Numbered from the stretch's first letter, positions 45,826 to 54,375 are shown. The stretch: 64,000 nt of DNA from Thaumasiovibrio subtropicus (GCF_019703835.1 NZ_AP023054.1:930001-994000), one strand, 5' to 3'. A program made the numbers and translations. Notes: generated by a model from the letters alone, not told the origin.

Positions 45826-46247
45826 GCAACAAAGTGACCACAACGGTACGCCAAGTGATGATGCCAACCTATGCCTGCGTTGATGGGTTGACGACAGTAG
45901 AAGAAGCGATTCGTATTGCGAAGCGTGAAATGGTCAAAGCGCTTATCGTCAATAAGCGTGATGATGACGATGAGTACGGTATTGTGTTAATGAACGATAT
46001 CGCAAAAAAAGTCCTATCAAAAAATCGTGCTGCTGATCGAACGAACATTTACGAGATCATGACTAAACCTGCGCTGAGCGTGCCACCGGACATGAACGTC
46101 AAGTATTGTGCGCGCCTGTTTGAACGTTTTGGTATTAGTCGTGCGCCAGTGATTGAGAACGGGGAAGTGATCGGTATGGTCAGCTACAACAACATTGTGC
46201 TGAACGGCATGCTACCTGAGGTAGAGAATTTCAATCGTTTTGACTAA
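45822..46247 (+). CDS. CBS-domain pair protein
   Basis: 141 residues, almost entirely two CBS motifs: TVRQVMMPTYACVDGLTTVEEAIRIAKREMVKALIV and YEIMTKPALSVPPDMNVKYCARLFERFGISRAPVIENGEVIGMV. CBS pairs bind adenosine nucleotides and regulate attached or partner proteins. Last gene of the DUF1538 operon with a four-base overlap, so the operon carries two separate nucleotide-sensing modules. No catalytic domain is attached. Confidence 0.85.
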   Translation: MSNKVTTTVRQVMMPTYACVDGLTTVEEAIRIAKREMVKALIVNKRDDDDEYGIVLMNDIAKKVLSKNRAADRTNIYEIMTKPALSVPPDMNVKYCARLFERFGISRAPVIENGEVIGMVSYNNIVLNGMLPEVENFNRFD

Positions 46248-46316
46248 ACACGAGAAACCGTCGCTATCACAAGGCAGATTGAGTAGAATATCCTCGAAAA
46301 TAGAGGGGAGATTATT

Positions 46317-46862
46317 GTGAAACTGTTTTTTGCCTCCGATATTCACGGCAATGTGCTAGCAGCGCAACGTGTTGTTGATGCATACCAAGCTTCTGGTGCC
46401 GACTATCTTGTCTTGTTGGGGGATATTCTCAACTTTGGCCCGCGTAACCCAATTATTGAGGGTTTGGACCCACAAGGGGTTGTTGCGCTATTGAACCCAT
46501 TGGCTGAAAAGATAATTGCAGTGCGGGGCAATTGTGATAGCGAAGTCGACCAAGCGTTATTACATTTTCCGTTGATGATGGACTATAACTGGGTGTTGTT
46601 GCCAAATGGGCGTCGCTTGTTTTTAACGCATGGACACATTTACCATCCCGGTAACTTGCCGCCGCTAGGAAAGGGCGATGTTGTTGCCTATGGACATACC
46701 CATTTACCGGTCGCGGAATGGCAAGGTGAGCATGTCTTTTTTAATCCGGGGTCGGTGACCTATCCGAGAGGTGATCATAAAGCGAGTTATGGCTTGTTTG
46801 AACACAATCGACTCAGTGTGTTGGACTTTGAAGGCAATGTTTTGGCAGCAACCGACATTTAA
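46317..46862 (+). CDS. yfcE: YfcE-type metallophosphodiesterase
   Basis: 181 residues starting at GTG 46317 after AGGGGAGATTATT. Calcineurin-like metal motifs: SDIHGN (Asp, His), GDILNFGPRN (Asp), RGNCDSE (Asn), FLTHGH (His) and YGHTHLP (His). E. coli YfcE is a manganese-dependent phosphodiesterase in the same ackA-pta neighbourhood. Physiological substrate unknown. Confidence 0.9.
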   Translation: MKLFFASDIHGNVLAAQRVVDAYQASGADYLVLLGDILNFGPRNPIIEGLDPQGVVALLNPLAEKIIAVRGNCDSEVDQALLHFPLMMDYNWVLLPNGRRLFLTHGHIYHPGNLPPLGKGDVVAYGHTHLPVAEWQGEHVFFNPGSVTYPRGDHKASYGLFEHNRLSVLDFEGNVLAATDI

Positions 46863-46884
46863 ATGGCTTGAGTATATTGAAGAT

Positions 46885-46918
46885 AAAAAGACCAGCATCT
46901 GATGCTGGTCTTTTTGTT
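46885..46918. terminator. Strong bidirectional terminator after yfcE
   Basis: AAAAAGACCAGCATC (46885-46899), one-base loop region, GATGCTGGTCTTTTT (46901-46915). T-rich on both strands; the next gene converges from the right. Confidence 0.9.
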
Positions 46919-46948
46919 GGGGGGCGAAGACAGCGGCGTTTCAGCCCA

Positions 46949-47224
46949 CTAACGGTCAACATGACCGAGATCGCGTTCAGGATCGATGATATCGCGAACC
47001 CGTTGCTTTAACTGTTTGGCATCAGGGAAACCACCATCTCGTTTGCGCTCCCAAATCAACTCGCCGTTGCAGTGTATTTCAAAGCGTCCCCCAGTGTCTG
47101 GATGCAGAGTTAGTGACGCAACTTCTTCGCTGAAGGTGTGCAGTAATTCTTGTGACATCCAAGTGGCACGTAGCATCCAGTTGCACTGGCGGCAATAGTA
47201 AATCTCGATGTTGGCTTTGAGCAT
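46949..47224 (-). CDS. Rdx/SelW-SelT-like thioredoxin-fold protein
   Basis: 91 residues. CXXC in YYCRQCNWMLRATWMSQELL (Cys 11 and 14) near the N-terminus replaces the CXXU of selenoprotein W. The C-terminal core is GGRFEIHCNGELIWERKRDGGFPDAKQLKQRVRD, with the GGFP motif of the family. A thiol-redox role is likely, partner unknown. One base separates its start from the stop of the TauE/SafE gene upstream (47226), so the two are co-transcribed. Confidence 0.87.
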   Translation of the reverse strand: MLKANIEIYYCRQCNWMLRATWMSQELLHTFSEEVASLTLHPDTGGRFEIHCNGELIWERKRDGGFPDAKQLKQRVRDIIDPERDLGHVDR

Positions 47225-47225
47225 G

Positions 47226-47987
47226 TTACATCCCTATGAGTAGTTTCAGGCCAATGACGAAGGTAAGGATTTCGAAGGCAATCTTAATCATTTTGTTGCT
47301 GCCGACGGTGGCAAAATGCGCCCCAGCATAGCCACCTAAGGCTGAACCAGCAAGGAGGACCGGGATCCAAGGCCAGTATATCTCTGCCCCCGCCACATAG
47401 AGTGCACCTGCACCTATGCCATTCCAAAAGAGGCCAACACTGACTAAAGTCAACGCGACAGCTTGCTTGTAGTCAAAGCCAAACCACCAGATAAGGTAGA
47501 GGGTAACAAAAAGGCCACTCCCTGCCGTGAGTGAGCCGTTAAGGATGCCAATGGTCGCGAGTCCCAAACAGCCTAGTAGTTTCCCCGTCAGATCTCGGTG
47601 CTTAGGAAGGGCGACTTGACCAAGCTCACTTTTCAGCCTCGAGTATATGCCAAGACCCAAAATAATGGCCCCTAGCAGCTTTTCTGCCACGGTCTCGGGG
47701 ACATCAAGGATGATATTTGCACCGAGTATGACGCCAAGTGTTCCTGCGGCAATGACATACACCGTGAGGCCCCAGTTCAGGGTTCCAGCGCGGATATGCT
47801 TAATAGCAGCGCCAACGCCGAGGGCGACGGAGGCCACTTTATGTGTTGCCAGTGCAACCGAGAAGTGTAAGCCAAGAAAGATCAGCAGTGGAAACTGTAA
47901 TAGTCCAGCACCGCCACCAGAGAGTGAGGCCAAGGTGTTGGCAAACAGAGAGCCGAGAAAGAGACCAAGCGTGTCCAGATACGCCAC
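47226..47987 (-). CDS. TauE/SafE-family membrane permease
   Basis: 253 residues from GTG 47987, chosen because AAGGACATTGCTA precedes it. About eight membrane segments with the duplicated family motif: LASLSGGGAGLLQFPLLIFLGL with ATHKVASVALGVGAA, and ILNGSLTAGSGLFVTLYLI with GIGAGALYVAG. Members move sulfonates, sulfite or related anions; the substrate here is not known. A longer open frame starts at TTG 48041 inside the terminal repeat of the MITE-like element and is rejected as artefact. Confidence 0.85.
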   Translation of the reverse strand: MAYLDTLGLFLGSLFANTLASLSGGGAGLLQFPLLIFLGLHFSVALATHKVASVALGVGAAIKHIRAGTLNWGLTVYVIAAGTLGVILGANIILDVPETVAEKLLGAIILGLGIYSRLKSELGQVALPKHRDLTGKLLGCLGLATIGILNGSLTAGSGLFVTLYLIWWFGFDYKQAVALTLVSVGLFWNGIGAGALYVAGAEIYWPWIPVLLAGSALGGYAGAHFATVGSNKMIKIAFEILTFVIGLKLLIGM

Positions 47988-48022
47988 TAGCAATGTCCTT
48001 ATTGATTCGCAGGGCGACAGTA

Positions 48023-48118
48023 TATACTCAAACCACCTCAAGATGCTCGTTCAGCGAGAATTTCTAGGCTTGCCTACAAACCCCTGTTTTGAAGGTCTAG
48101 TGGACTAAATCAAAACAC
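48023..48118. mobile_element. MITE-like element, truncated copy 3
   Basis: Begins with the same outer repeat (TATACTCAAACCACCTC) and follows copy 2 through TTCAGCGAGAATTTCTAGG and GAAGGTCTAG, then loses similarity near 48118. It lies between the convergent-side ends of the TauE/SafE promoter and the 3' end of the fimbrial adhesin gene, 36 bases before the permease start. Confidence 0.75.
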
Positions 48119-48133
48119 GCTACCTTGATGAAA

Positions 48134-49003
48134 TCAGGGGGCTAACGCGAGAGCTGGCTCGATAGAAAGGTGAATGACATCATGATATATCCCCGCAGGT
48201 TGGCGGCTCACATCACCGATTGATAATTGTAATGGTAACTGCTCTCCATACGAATGGGTTGGGTGCAGACTGTGCCACTCGGCGTGATCTTGGGAAAGGT
48301 CTAGTGGTGTGTCGCCAAGGCGTAATTGGTAGGGAATATCCCATTGCTGTCTCCCAGAAAGGTGCCTGAGTTGTCCTTGGTGATCTGAATAAGCGGTGAT
48401 TTTGTACTCTGAGGTGCTTTTGACTAACAGTATCGGCAGAGTATTGAAGAGATGGTGGCTTTTGAGCTCGCCAAGGTTGACGGGTATATGCCGTTGCGTT
48501 GTGCCGTAAAAGTGAAACTGCGCACTGGGCGCAACCGTTACCGCTAGATCGAATTGACGTTCATCGAGGATCCGGCCGTTATCTTGATTGATCAACTGGG
48601 CTGACAGCGTTTGCTGATAGTTGCCATGAATCACAAACTGTCCGACGGGAAACCGGATTGTCATGGTTGTGCTCGTCTTAGGGTTTGCAGGTTTTACCCA
48701 TCCATTTCCCAACGGCTCTCCGTCGTCGCTGTACCAATCAAAAACAAGGTGCTGCTGTGCTTTTGAAAACTGTTTAGCGTGATTGAGGGTGGCGAAGCGG
48801 ACATGGGTGTCACAATCAATGGTTTGCGTTATATCCACCTCAATAGGGATGTCGAGTGGTTGTGCTGAGTTTTCGAAAACGGCGTATTCATAGTGACTGT
48901 GACTTGTCTTTATCTCATCGAAGCGCGCACACGCCATCGCTTCCGATAAGTGAAAGCCGAGTAATACAGTCAGGTAGAAGGTAGAGCGGTATTTATTCCA
49001 CAT
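48134..49003 (-). CDS. Putative fimbrial tip protein/adhesin
   Basis: 289 residues, signal peptide (about 1-24, ending EAMAC). Cys at the start of the mature part and a second Cys (IDCDTHV). Two beta-rich halves; the second half (VNLGELKSHHLFNTLPILLVKSTSEYKITAYS ... SIGDVSRQPAGIYHDVIHLSIEP) resembles the spore-coat-U domain of Csu-type fimbrial proteins. It is the last gene after the usher, where a tip adhesin is often encoded, and overlaps it by 11 bases. Sequence similarity is weak, so the adhesin role is inferred. Confidence 0.62.
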   Translation of the reverse strand: MWNKYRSTFYLTVLLGFHLSEAMACARFDEIKTSHSHYEYAVFENSAQPLDIPIEVDITQTIDCDTHVRFATLNHAKQFSKAQQHLVFDWYSDDGEPLGNGWVKPANPKTSTTMTIRFPVGQFVIHGNYQQTLSAQLINQDNGRILDERQFDLAVTVAPSAQFHFYGTTQRHIPVNLGELKSHHLFNTLPILLVKSTSEYKITAYSDHQGQLRHLSGRQQWDIPYQLRLGDTPLDLSQDHAEWHSLHPTHSYGEQLPLQLSIGDVSRQPAGIYHDVIHLSIEPALALAP

Positions 49004-51494
49004 AGATCACTCCTTTTCTTACCAGTGGTGGGTCGGCATCGGGAACATGGAGAAGAATCTCTTGTTCTTTTTCATTAACGAGTTGAAGCCGATATTGCCC
49101 CGGTTTCATGCCGCTAATCGCGAACTGTCCCCGTCGGTTAGTAAAAAATGCAATGGGCGCTTGTTCGTCATCACCAAGCCAATGGGCATGGCCGGCGATT
49201 AAGCTGATCGGTTGCTCTGAGTGCTTATCGTAGAGCTGACCTATCACAGTGATGATGGCATCAGAGCCGATGGTCAGAAGATAACTCTGCCCATACTCGG
49301 GATAGAGAGAAAAAACGCCATCCCCCAGATCATAACCGGGGGGTAAGTTATCCACTTGATAGGTGATGACTTGTCCGTTGTAAGCCAGCAAATCAGGGAT
49401 AACCGCAGGCATGTCCGTCGTTATGGTCGCGCGAGGAAAACCGTGAGACGGGGCGATTTCAATGGGGTGTTGATCGAGAGAGCGATGACGTTGAATGATG
49501 GCATAGCTTTCTCCAACAGGGCGAGAAATAGCCGCAACAAAATCATCCTTGGCACTGAAGACGAGACCTGTTGCGAGATCAATACGCGTTGTGTGGGTCT
49601 CTTCCCCCTGTTGTATCTCGGTGAGGCGAGAGCTATGGTCAAATGCTATATTGAATCGGTTCGCGGTATAGCGGTAACCGCCATTGATCTGGGCATCATT
49701 GTCTCTGTCATGCCTTGCGCTTATATAGGCAGAGCGGCCGCCAACATTGCCGAGGCCATCACGAAATGTGTAATTCACTTGGCTACTGTCTTGCTGTGTT
49801 TGATACCGCGTCACTAAGCGATGCTGCTGATTGAAAGGAATGCTCAAGGTGACGCTGCCATGTAAGGTATCTTCGTCGACATTGTGATCGCGATAACTCA
49901 CACTCACTCCCCAAGTGGCTCGGGTGTGAAAGAGGTTGCCAGAGAAACTTGCTCCCGATTGTAGGAAAGTGTCGTGGTTGTCATACCCGTGTTGATAGTT
50001 AGAAAAGAGGCCGACACGTAACCTGTCCGAGAGGTCTAGGTTTAATTGGGCTTGCAGGGCATGTTTGATGGGTTGCACGTTATCACTTAGGGCAACATCA
50101 TGATGGCTGATATTGGTGTAGTGAGAAGAAAAATACTCGTACTGGGCACTGAAGGTGGTATTAAAAGGTGCCTGCCAGTTGTCGGGTGTGTCGTAGGCAA
50201 CGCGAACGGCTTGACCTCGTTGAAAAATGGGATGCTCGCTAACGGCATAGTTGAGCTCTGTCATCCCAAAGGGCAACGCATAGAGACTCCGCAGGCCAAC
50301 CTGTATGACCTTGTTGGTACCTAGGCTTTGGTGTAGCTGACTATTGACGCCCAAAGTCCAAGCCGGGGTGACGCCATATTCGATATAGCCATGGACGATA
50401 CGCGCGTCTCGTTGATAGCTGGGGCCATCGGTCGACAGAGTTTTAGGGAGACCCACGCCGATAGCATACTCGAATTCCCCCACCTCGATAAGGTCACGGC
50501 CAGTTGCGATGGCAAAAGAGAGAGACTCTTCATTTCCTGCTTCATCTCGAATTTGCAGGACAACATCATTATTTCCCGCGGCGAGGGGAATATCTGCGAG
50601 GTTATAGCGGCCCGGTGGTAGCGTAAGGCGTTGCACGATGACACCGCCAACTAACACATCAACGGATGACGCTCGGCTCAGTGTGAACTGCTGTGTCGCA
50701 GTGGGTCTGACGTTGCGGGTGGAGATCTGATTAAAATTACGATTAACACTGATACCGAGCATGTCGACATAGGATTGAAACCGTTGGCCAGTTAACGAGT
50801 GATCACCGACGGTGAAGCGAGTGCCTGCTTCGGGAAAATCGCGAATCAGTCGTGTGGCGGTGCGGCGATAGTTAAGTTGTTGTTGCGACGGTTTGGCGAG
50901 CTCACTTTCGTACTCAAACTGCCATCCAATCAGATGAATGCCCCCTTCAAAGCGATGGGCTTGATAATGGGCGTGGCGATGAGGCGCGTTTGCTTCAGCG
51001 AGTGTGTCGTAGCTTGCGGATAGGTAAACATTGAGATAACCATTAAAAGGACTGGGCATTAAGTAGTGTTGTGCCTCATTACGCCGAGCTAAGCTTAAAC
51101 GCTGAAGACGAGTCGCATTGAGTGGTATCGCGATGTCAATTTGAAAAGTCGCGGGATCAACAGAGAGGGGATAGCCGACTTGCGAGAAATGCGCCATGTT
51201 GAGGATATCTTCATTATTCGAACGGGCCAGTTGCTCTAACGCCTCGTCAGGGAGCAGAGTTGCGAGCAACGCTAATGTCGTTGATTTGGGTAATTCAATA
51301 TTATTGTCAGCAGTAAACGTGACATCGGCTTCACCAATCACCCGTTCTCCACTACGCAGCAAGGTACGTAAGGTGACTGTTTGACCAAGGGGGTTAACAA
51401 ATCCACTGTTTTGGTGTTCCTCACCGAATGCGATGCCGTGACTACTGATGAGTAACAGCAATCCCAAGCCAACCTTTCTGCCTCGTTTGATCAT
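48993..51494 (-). CDS. Outer-membrane usher of a chaperone-usher fimbrial system
   Basis: 833 residues, signal peptide (about 1-24). Beta-barrel-like sequence throughout. The plug/middle region includes TLPPGRYNLADIPLAAGNNDVVLQIRDEAGNE and the C-terminal part has VITYQVDNLPPGYDLGDGVFSLYPEYGQSYLL and FFTNRRGQFAISGMKPGQYRLQLV, the carboxypeptidase-regulatory-like end domain of ushers. It exports and polymerises pilus subunits delivered by the chaperones encoded upstream. Overlaps the adhesin-like gene by 11 bases. It looks divergent from FimD/PapC; the exact clade needs alignment. Confidence 0.85.
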   Translation of the reverse strand: MIKRGRKVGLGLLLLISSHGIAFGEEHQNSGFVNPLGQTVTLRTLLRSGERVIGEADVTFTADNNIELPKSTTLALLATLLPDEALEQLARSNNEDILNMAHFSQVGYPLSVDPATFQIDIAIPLNATRLQRLSLARRNEAQHYLMPSPFNGYLNVYLSASYDTLAEANAPHRHAHYQAHRFEGGIHLIGWQFEYESELAKPSQQQLNYRRTATRLIRDFPEAGTRFTVGDHSLTGQRFQSYVDMLGISVNRNFNQISTRNVRPTATQQFTLSRASSVDVLVGGVIVQRLTLPPGRYNLADIPLAAGNNDVVLQIRDEAGNEESLSFAIATGRDLIEVGEFEYAIGVGLPKTLSTDGPSYQRDARIVHGYIEYGVTPAWTLGVNSQLHQSLGTNKVIQVGLRSLYALPFGMTELNYAVSEHPIFQRGQAVRVAYDTPDNWQAPFNTTFSAQYEYFSSHYTNISHHDVALSDNVQPIKHALQAQLNLDLSDRLRVGLFSNYQHGYDNHDTFLQSGASFSGNLFHTRATWGVSVSYRDHNVDEDTLHGSVTLSIPFNQQHRLVTRYQTQQDSSQVNYTFRDGLGNVGGRSAYISARHDRDNDAQINGGYRYTANRFNIAFDHSSRLTEIQQGEETHTTRIDLATGLVFSAKDDFVAAISRPVGESYAIIQRHRSLDQHPIEIAPSHGFPRATITTDMPAVIPDLLAYNGQVITYQVDNLPPGYDLGDGVFSLYPEYGQSYLLTIGSDAIITVIGQLYDKHSEQPISLIAGHAHWLGDDEQAPIAFFTNRRGQFAISGMKPGQYRLQLVNEKEQEILLHVPDADPPLVRKGVIYVE

Positions 51495-51502
51495 CTCAGC
51501 CT

Positions 51503-52261
51503 CTAGTCTTCAGCTTTGGGGGTGAAGGCGAACGTTGTTGACTCTAGTCGCAGCGTTTTGTTAAGCACTGCCGTGATTGGGATGGTGAGGTGACTGATCG
51601 ACTGTGGAGGCAAGAAGAGGTTACCCAGACTCTGCTCAATAGGGGTAGCCAGAATTGGTTCGTCCTCGGCCGTTCTAAGTTGATAATCTTCTAAATACGC
51701 AAAGCGATTGCCGCGGTTCTCGACTTTAAGTGTCAGATTATGGGCGCTAGTACTCGCTTCAAGGACGTGCAGATCTGCACGTTGATCGTTTGAGGTGATG
51801 TGGACTAAGGCGTTGTAGTGAAGTTGAACATCAACACCATCAGTCTGGTTGTTGGTTACCTTGAGTTGGGGCTCTGAAAAGCGCACAAAATAACTTTGCG
51901 AGTGAGAGAGTTGCTGCTCACTTTGCCAAAGTAGACGAATGCTTTGGCTGGTTTGTGGTGCGAGCATAAATGCGGGTGGGAAAACCAGCACGTGCTCATC
52001 GGCGACGGGTGATAGTGCGTAGGGAGAGGCGGCCCCCTCTATAGAGTGAAAGTCGATAGCCCAAAGTGACACTTCAATGGGCAAATGGCGGTTACTGTTG
52101 TTGGTGACAATGATTTGAGGTTGGTGCTGGATGTCCATCGTCAACACAGTAGGGGTTATCGACACAGCATGAGAGGGACTAAGAAAAAGCATTAATGTCA
52201 GCCAAAGCCAATGCATTTCGCGCCGCACAGTCTGTATTGGTCGGGAAACGGACTTTTTCAT
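51503..52261 (-). CDS. Fimbrial chaperone, second copy
   Basis: 252 residues from ATG 52261, preceded by GGAGGCCGTG; an ATG 12 bases upstream lies inside that site. Signal peptide WLWLTLMLFLSPSHA. The PapD-type N-terminal domain shows ITPTVLTMDIQHQPQIIVTNNSNRHLPIEVSLWAID and the conserved VFPPAFMLAPQTSQSIRLLW. The C-terminal domain ends TLRLESTTFAFTP. It stabilises subunits by donor-strand complementation in the periplasm. 15 bases after the first chaperone. Confidence 0.85.
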   Translation of the reverse strand: MKKSVSRPIQTVRREMHWLWLTLMLFLSPSHAVSITPTVLTMDIQHQPQIIVTNNSNRHLPIEVSLWAIDFHSIEGAASPYALSPVADEHVLVFPPAFMLAPQTSQSIRLLWQSEQQLSHSQSYFVRFSEPQLKVTNNQTDGVDVQLHYNALVHITSNDQRADLHVLEASTSAHNLTLKVENRGNRFAYLEDYQLRTAEDEPILATPIEQSLGNLFLPPQSISHLTIPITAVLNKTLRLESTTFAFTPKAED

Positions 52262-52288
52262 CACGGCCTCCATGTGCGTGCTTTGCCA

Positions 52289-52996
52289 TTAAGGCATCGC
52301 GAGGGTGATCGTCATTTTTTCAGGGTTGATATCCCCAAAGGGAGAGAAGGCAAAGGTGCGTGTTGAATGTGGCAGTATCAGATTGCCATCGACATGTGCA
52401 CGGACCTCTTTGTCACTCAGGGTAAGTTGACGATCTGGTGTGTTGATTTGCCAATCAGCCTCTGATAACCGCGCATAAGATGAGCCACGATTCTCGATGG
52501 TCAGTTTCCATTGCTCGCCATCTCGATAGATCTTTTCGATTCGCAAGTCTGCCTTGGCCTCCGCTGGCTTCACATTCAGTAAAGTACTGATATTGAACTT
52601 CAAGCCAATGCCTGGCCCTTGGTTTTCGTCGAGGGCAACATTGGCTTGCTCGAAGGCGATGCGATAGGCTTGAGACTGCTGAATTTCAGGGGCGCCGATG
52701 TAACGTACAATCACGGATTGGAATTGACCAGGCTGGACAATGGCCGTCACGGGTAAAACGAGAAGGTCACTGTCTGCTGGTGAAAGGTTTTCTTCACCAG
52801 ATGCATTAATGGATAATTTCAGAGGGAAAATCTCGATAGTAATAGGCTTGGTATTATTGTTTTGTATCGTCATACTGAGTTGCGATGTCTTTCCAGACGG
52901 TGTTAACTCCGCAACCATGGGTTTAATACCATAAGCATTGGCCCAGCCAGATAGCAATAGGCTAAGTACAGAGAGTAGGCGAACGAATGTAGTCAT
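52289..52996 (-). CDS. Fimbrial chaperone, first copy
   Basis: 235 residues, signal peptide (ending GWANAYG). PapD-type pattern: KPMVAELTPSGKTSQLSMTIQNNNTKPITIEIFPLKLSI then VLPVTAIVQPGQFQSVIVRYIG, and the C-terminal TRTFAFSPFG. Distinct in sequence from the second chaperone, so they probably serve different subunits or differ in specificity. A GAAA-capped hairpin separates it from the major subunit gene upstream. Confidence 0.86.
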   Translation of the reverse strand: MTTFVRLLSVLSLLLSGWANAYGIKPMVAELTPSGKTSQLSMTIQNNNTKPITIEIFPLKLSINASGEENLSPADSDLLVLPVTAIVQPGQFQSVIVRYIGAPEIQQSQAYRIAFEQANVALDENQGPGIGLKFNISTLLNVKPAEAKADLRIEKIYRDGEQWKLTIENRGSSYARLSEADWQINTPDRQLTLSDKEVRAHVDGNLILPHSTRTFAFSPFGDINPEKMTITLAMP

Positions 52997-53024
52997 TTTC
53001 TTAGCAACCCTGAGAAAAGAGTAA

Positions 53025-53044
53025 GGAGGAGGTTTCCCTCCTCC
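53025..53044 (-). promoter_or_regulatory. Strong intercistronic hairpin after the major fimbrial subunit gene
   Basis: On the minus strand GGAGGAGG, tetraloop GAAA, CCTCCTCC, then TTACTCTTTTC. An 8-bp pure-GC/purine stem with a GNRA loop. It lies 15 bases after the subunit stop and 29 before the chaperone start. It may protect the subunit mRNA 3' end or partly terminate transcription, giving more subunit than chaperone. It also sequesters no start codon. Confidence 0.65.
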
Positions 53045-53058
53045 AGCAGGCGAGCGTG

Positions 53059-53544
53059 TTAATTAGCTGTAATTTGTACTGTCAGCTGGTCTTGGTAGTA
53101 ACCTGCCCATTTTGCTTTTTCTTTTGTTACTGCCAATAAAGAGGCCTTAACGCCAGACGCCATTAGGCTTGCTTTGCTTGAATAGTCGTGACTTTCCGTT
53201 TTGTCATTTTGGCCATAAGACGCCACACCTGTTGTTAAGGTGAAGTCTTCGCCTCCTAGGGTAAAGGTTGCGTCATAGCCAATAACCTTATCTTCGACAT
53301 CCGATGATTCGAGGCCACCTTCTGTACTGATAAGTGAAATTGTCGCGCCATCATAGTCGTTACACAGCACATCGAACTCAATGGTTTGAGTTTGAATTTG
53401 CGTTAGGTCACCAAAAGCGAGTACATCTTGCGTCGAGATCTCGCAAGTGCTGGCCACTTCACCATCTAGCTTTACCTGTGCGGCAAAGGCATTACCTGCA
53501 ATCATTGCGGTCATAATGGCTGTAGAGATAGCTAACTTTTTCAT
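53059..53544 (-). CDS. Major fimbrial subunit-like protein
   Basis: 161 residues, signal peptide KKLAISTAIMTAMIAGNAFA. The mature protein starts AQVKLDGEVASTCEISTQDVLAFGD. Two Cys (positions about 33 and 59), beta-rich, ending DQLTVQITAN with the Tyr-containing penultimate stretch YYQDQL typical of pilin C-termini. Subunit of the chaperone-usher pilus; first strongly expressed gene in the cluster judging from its hairpin. Confidence 0.8.
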   Translation of the reverse strand: MKKLAISTAIMTAMIAGNAFAAQVKLDGEVASTCEISTQDVLAFGDLTQIQTQTIEFDVLCNDYDGATISLISTEGGLESSDVEDKVIGYDATFTLGGEDFTLTTGVASYGQNDKTESHDYSSKASLMASGVKASLLAVTKEKAKWAGYYQDQLTVQITAN

Positions 53545-53648
53545 TGTAAAACTCCGTTTCTTACTGTTTTGACTTATGTTTTATCTAAGTGAGTGTGTTT
53601 TTGGCCTTAAGTAGGCTTATATTCCATGTTAAGTATGGAATTCGGTTG

Positions 53649-54143
53649 TTACTGCCCAACCAGCAGTTGAGGGAAGATATCTAGTGATAGCGTATCTTCG
53701 TACCGCCCCGCATAAATGAGTGGTTGTTGCAGTGAAATACGTAGTTCCCCGTATGTAGAAAAAGGAATCTGCTCAGTCGAGTTAATGAGTTTATTGTCAT
53801 TAATGTCTGCACTGTTTAATTGGCGTGTTAGTCCCAAGTCAGGCATCGATATATCGAGATTGTATTGATGGATCAGGTTTTTTTTATTGCTATTGCCTTC
53901 GCTTAGTATTAATCCACCTTGTTCTGACTTCAGTGATAATTCAAAGGGATGATTGCAATTCACCTTAAAAGGTAATTGGCTTTCCCATTGATCATGCAAG
54001 GTAATCTTTATTCCCTTAGGGAATGAAATGTCACAGCGACTTTTTATTTCTCCCTGTATCGCGAAAGATAAGTTGTCATTCGCCATAATGGGGAAGGAAA
54101 TTAGCATGACAAAAGTGCATGCTAATTTAGATTCTATTTTCAT
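53649..54143 (-). CDS. Minor fimbrial subunit-like protein
   Basis: 164 residues, signal peptide (ending IMANDN). The mature part, LSFAIQGEIKSRCDISFPKGIKITL with a second Cys in VNCNHPFEL and a C-terminal YAGRYEDTLSLDIFP, has the same layout as the major subunit but low identity. Probably a minor or adaptor subunit. It is AT-richer than the rest of the cluster and separated from the next gene by 104 bases, so it could have its own promoter. Confidence 0.68.
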   Translation of the reverse strand: MKIESKLACTFVMLISFPIMANDNLSFAIQGEIKSRCDISFPKGIKITLHDQWESQLPFKVNCNHPFELSLKSEQGGLILSEGNSNKKNLIHQYNLDISMPDLGLTRQLNSADINDNKLINSTEQIPFSTYGELRISLQQPLIYAGRYEDTLSLDIFPQLLVGQ

Positions 54144-54375
54144 TTTCTTGCCAGTGCGTTGCTTTGCTTGAACTAATAAAACTATAAATCTAGCTGGAAA
54201 TTAATGAGTATGATTCTAGAATTAAGAAATTAGGTGAGTACTTACAATGAATTACTACTCGTAATTACCCCTACACACCCTTTATAAATCAGTGTCTTAC
54301 TAAAAAGTGAGTTTTTGTAATCGATTTCGTATCAATTTCGATACAGAACTTCGTTGTATATAGTGAGAGACTGAG
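54144..54375. other. Divergent regulatory region of the fimbrial cluster
   Basis: 230 bases, AT-rich, between the minor subunit gene (minus) and the LuxR gene (plus). It should hold both promoters and possible binding sites for the LuxR protein. ATGAGTATGATTC and TACTACTCGTAATTAC words recur but no clean dyad was seen. Confidence 0.4.

Noticed and set aside
47988..48041. Extended N-terminus of the TauE/SafE protein from TTG 48041
   Set aside because: The extra residues are translated from the terminal repeat of the MITE-like element, and GTG 47987 has a good ribosome site.
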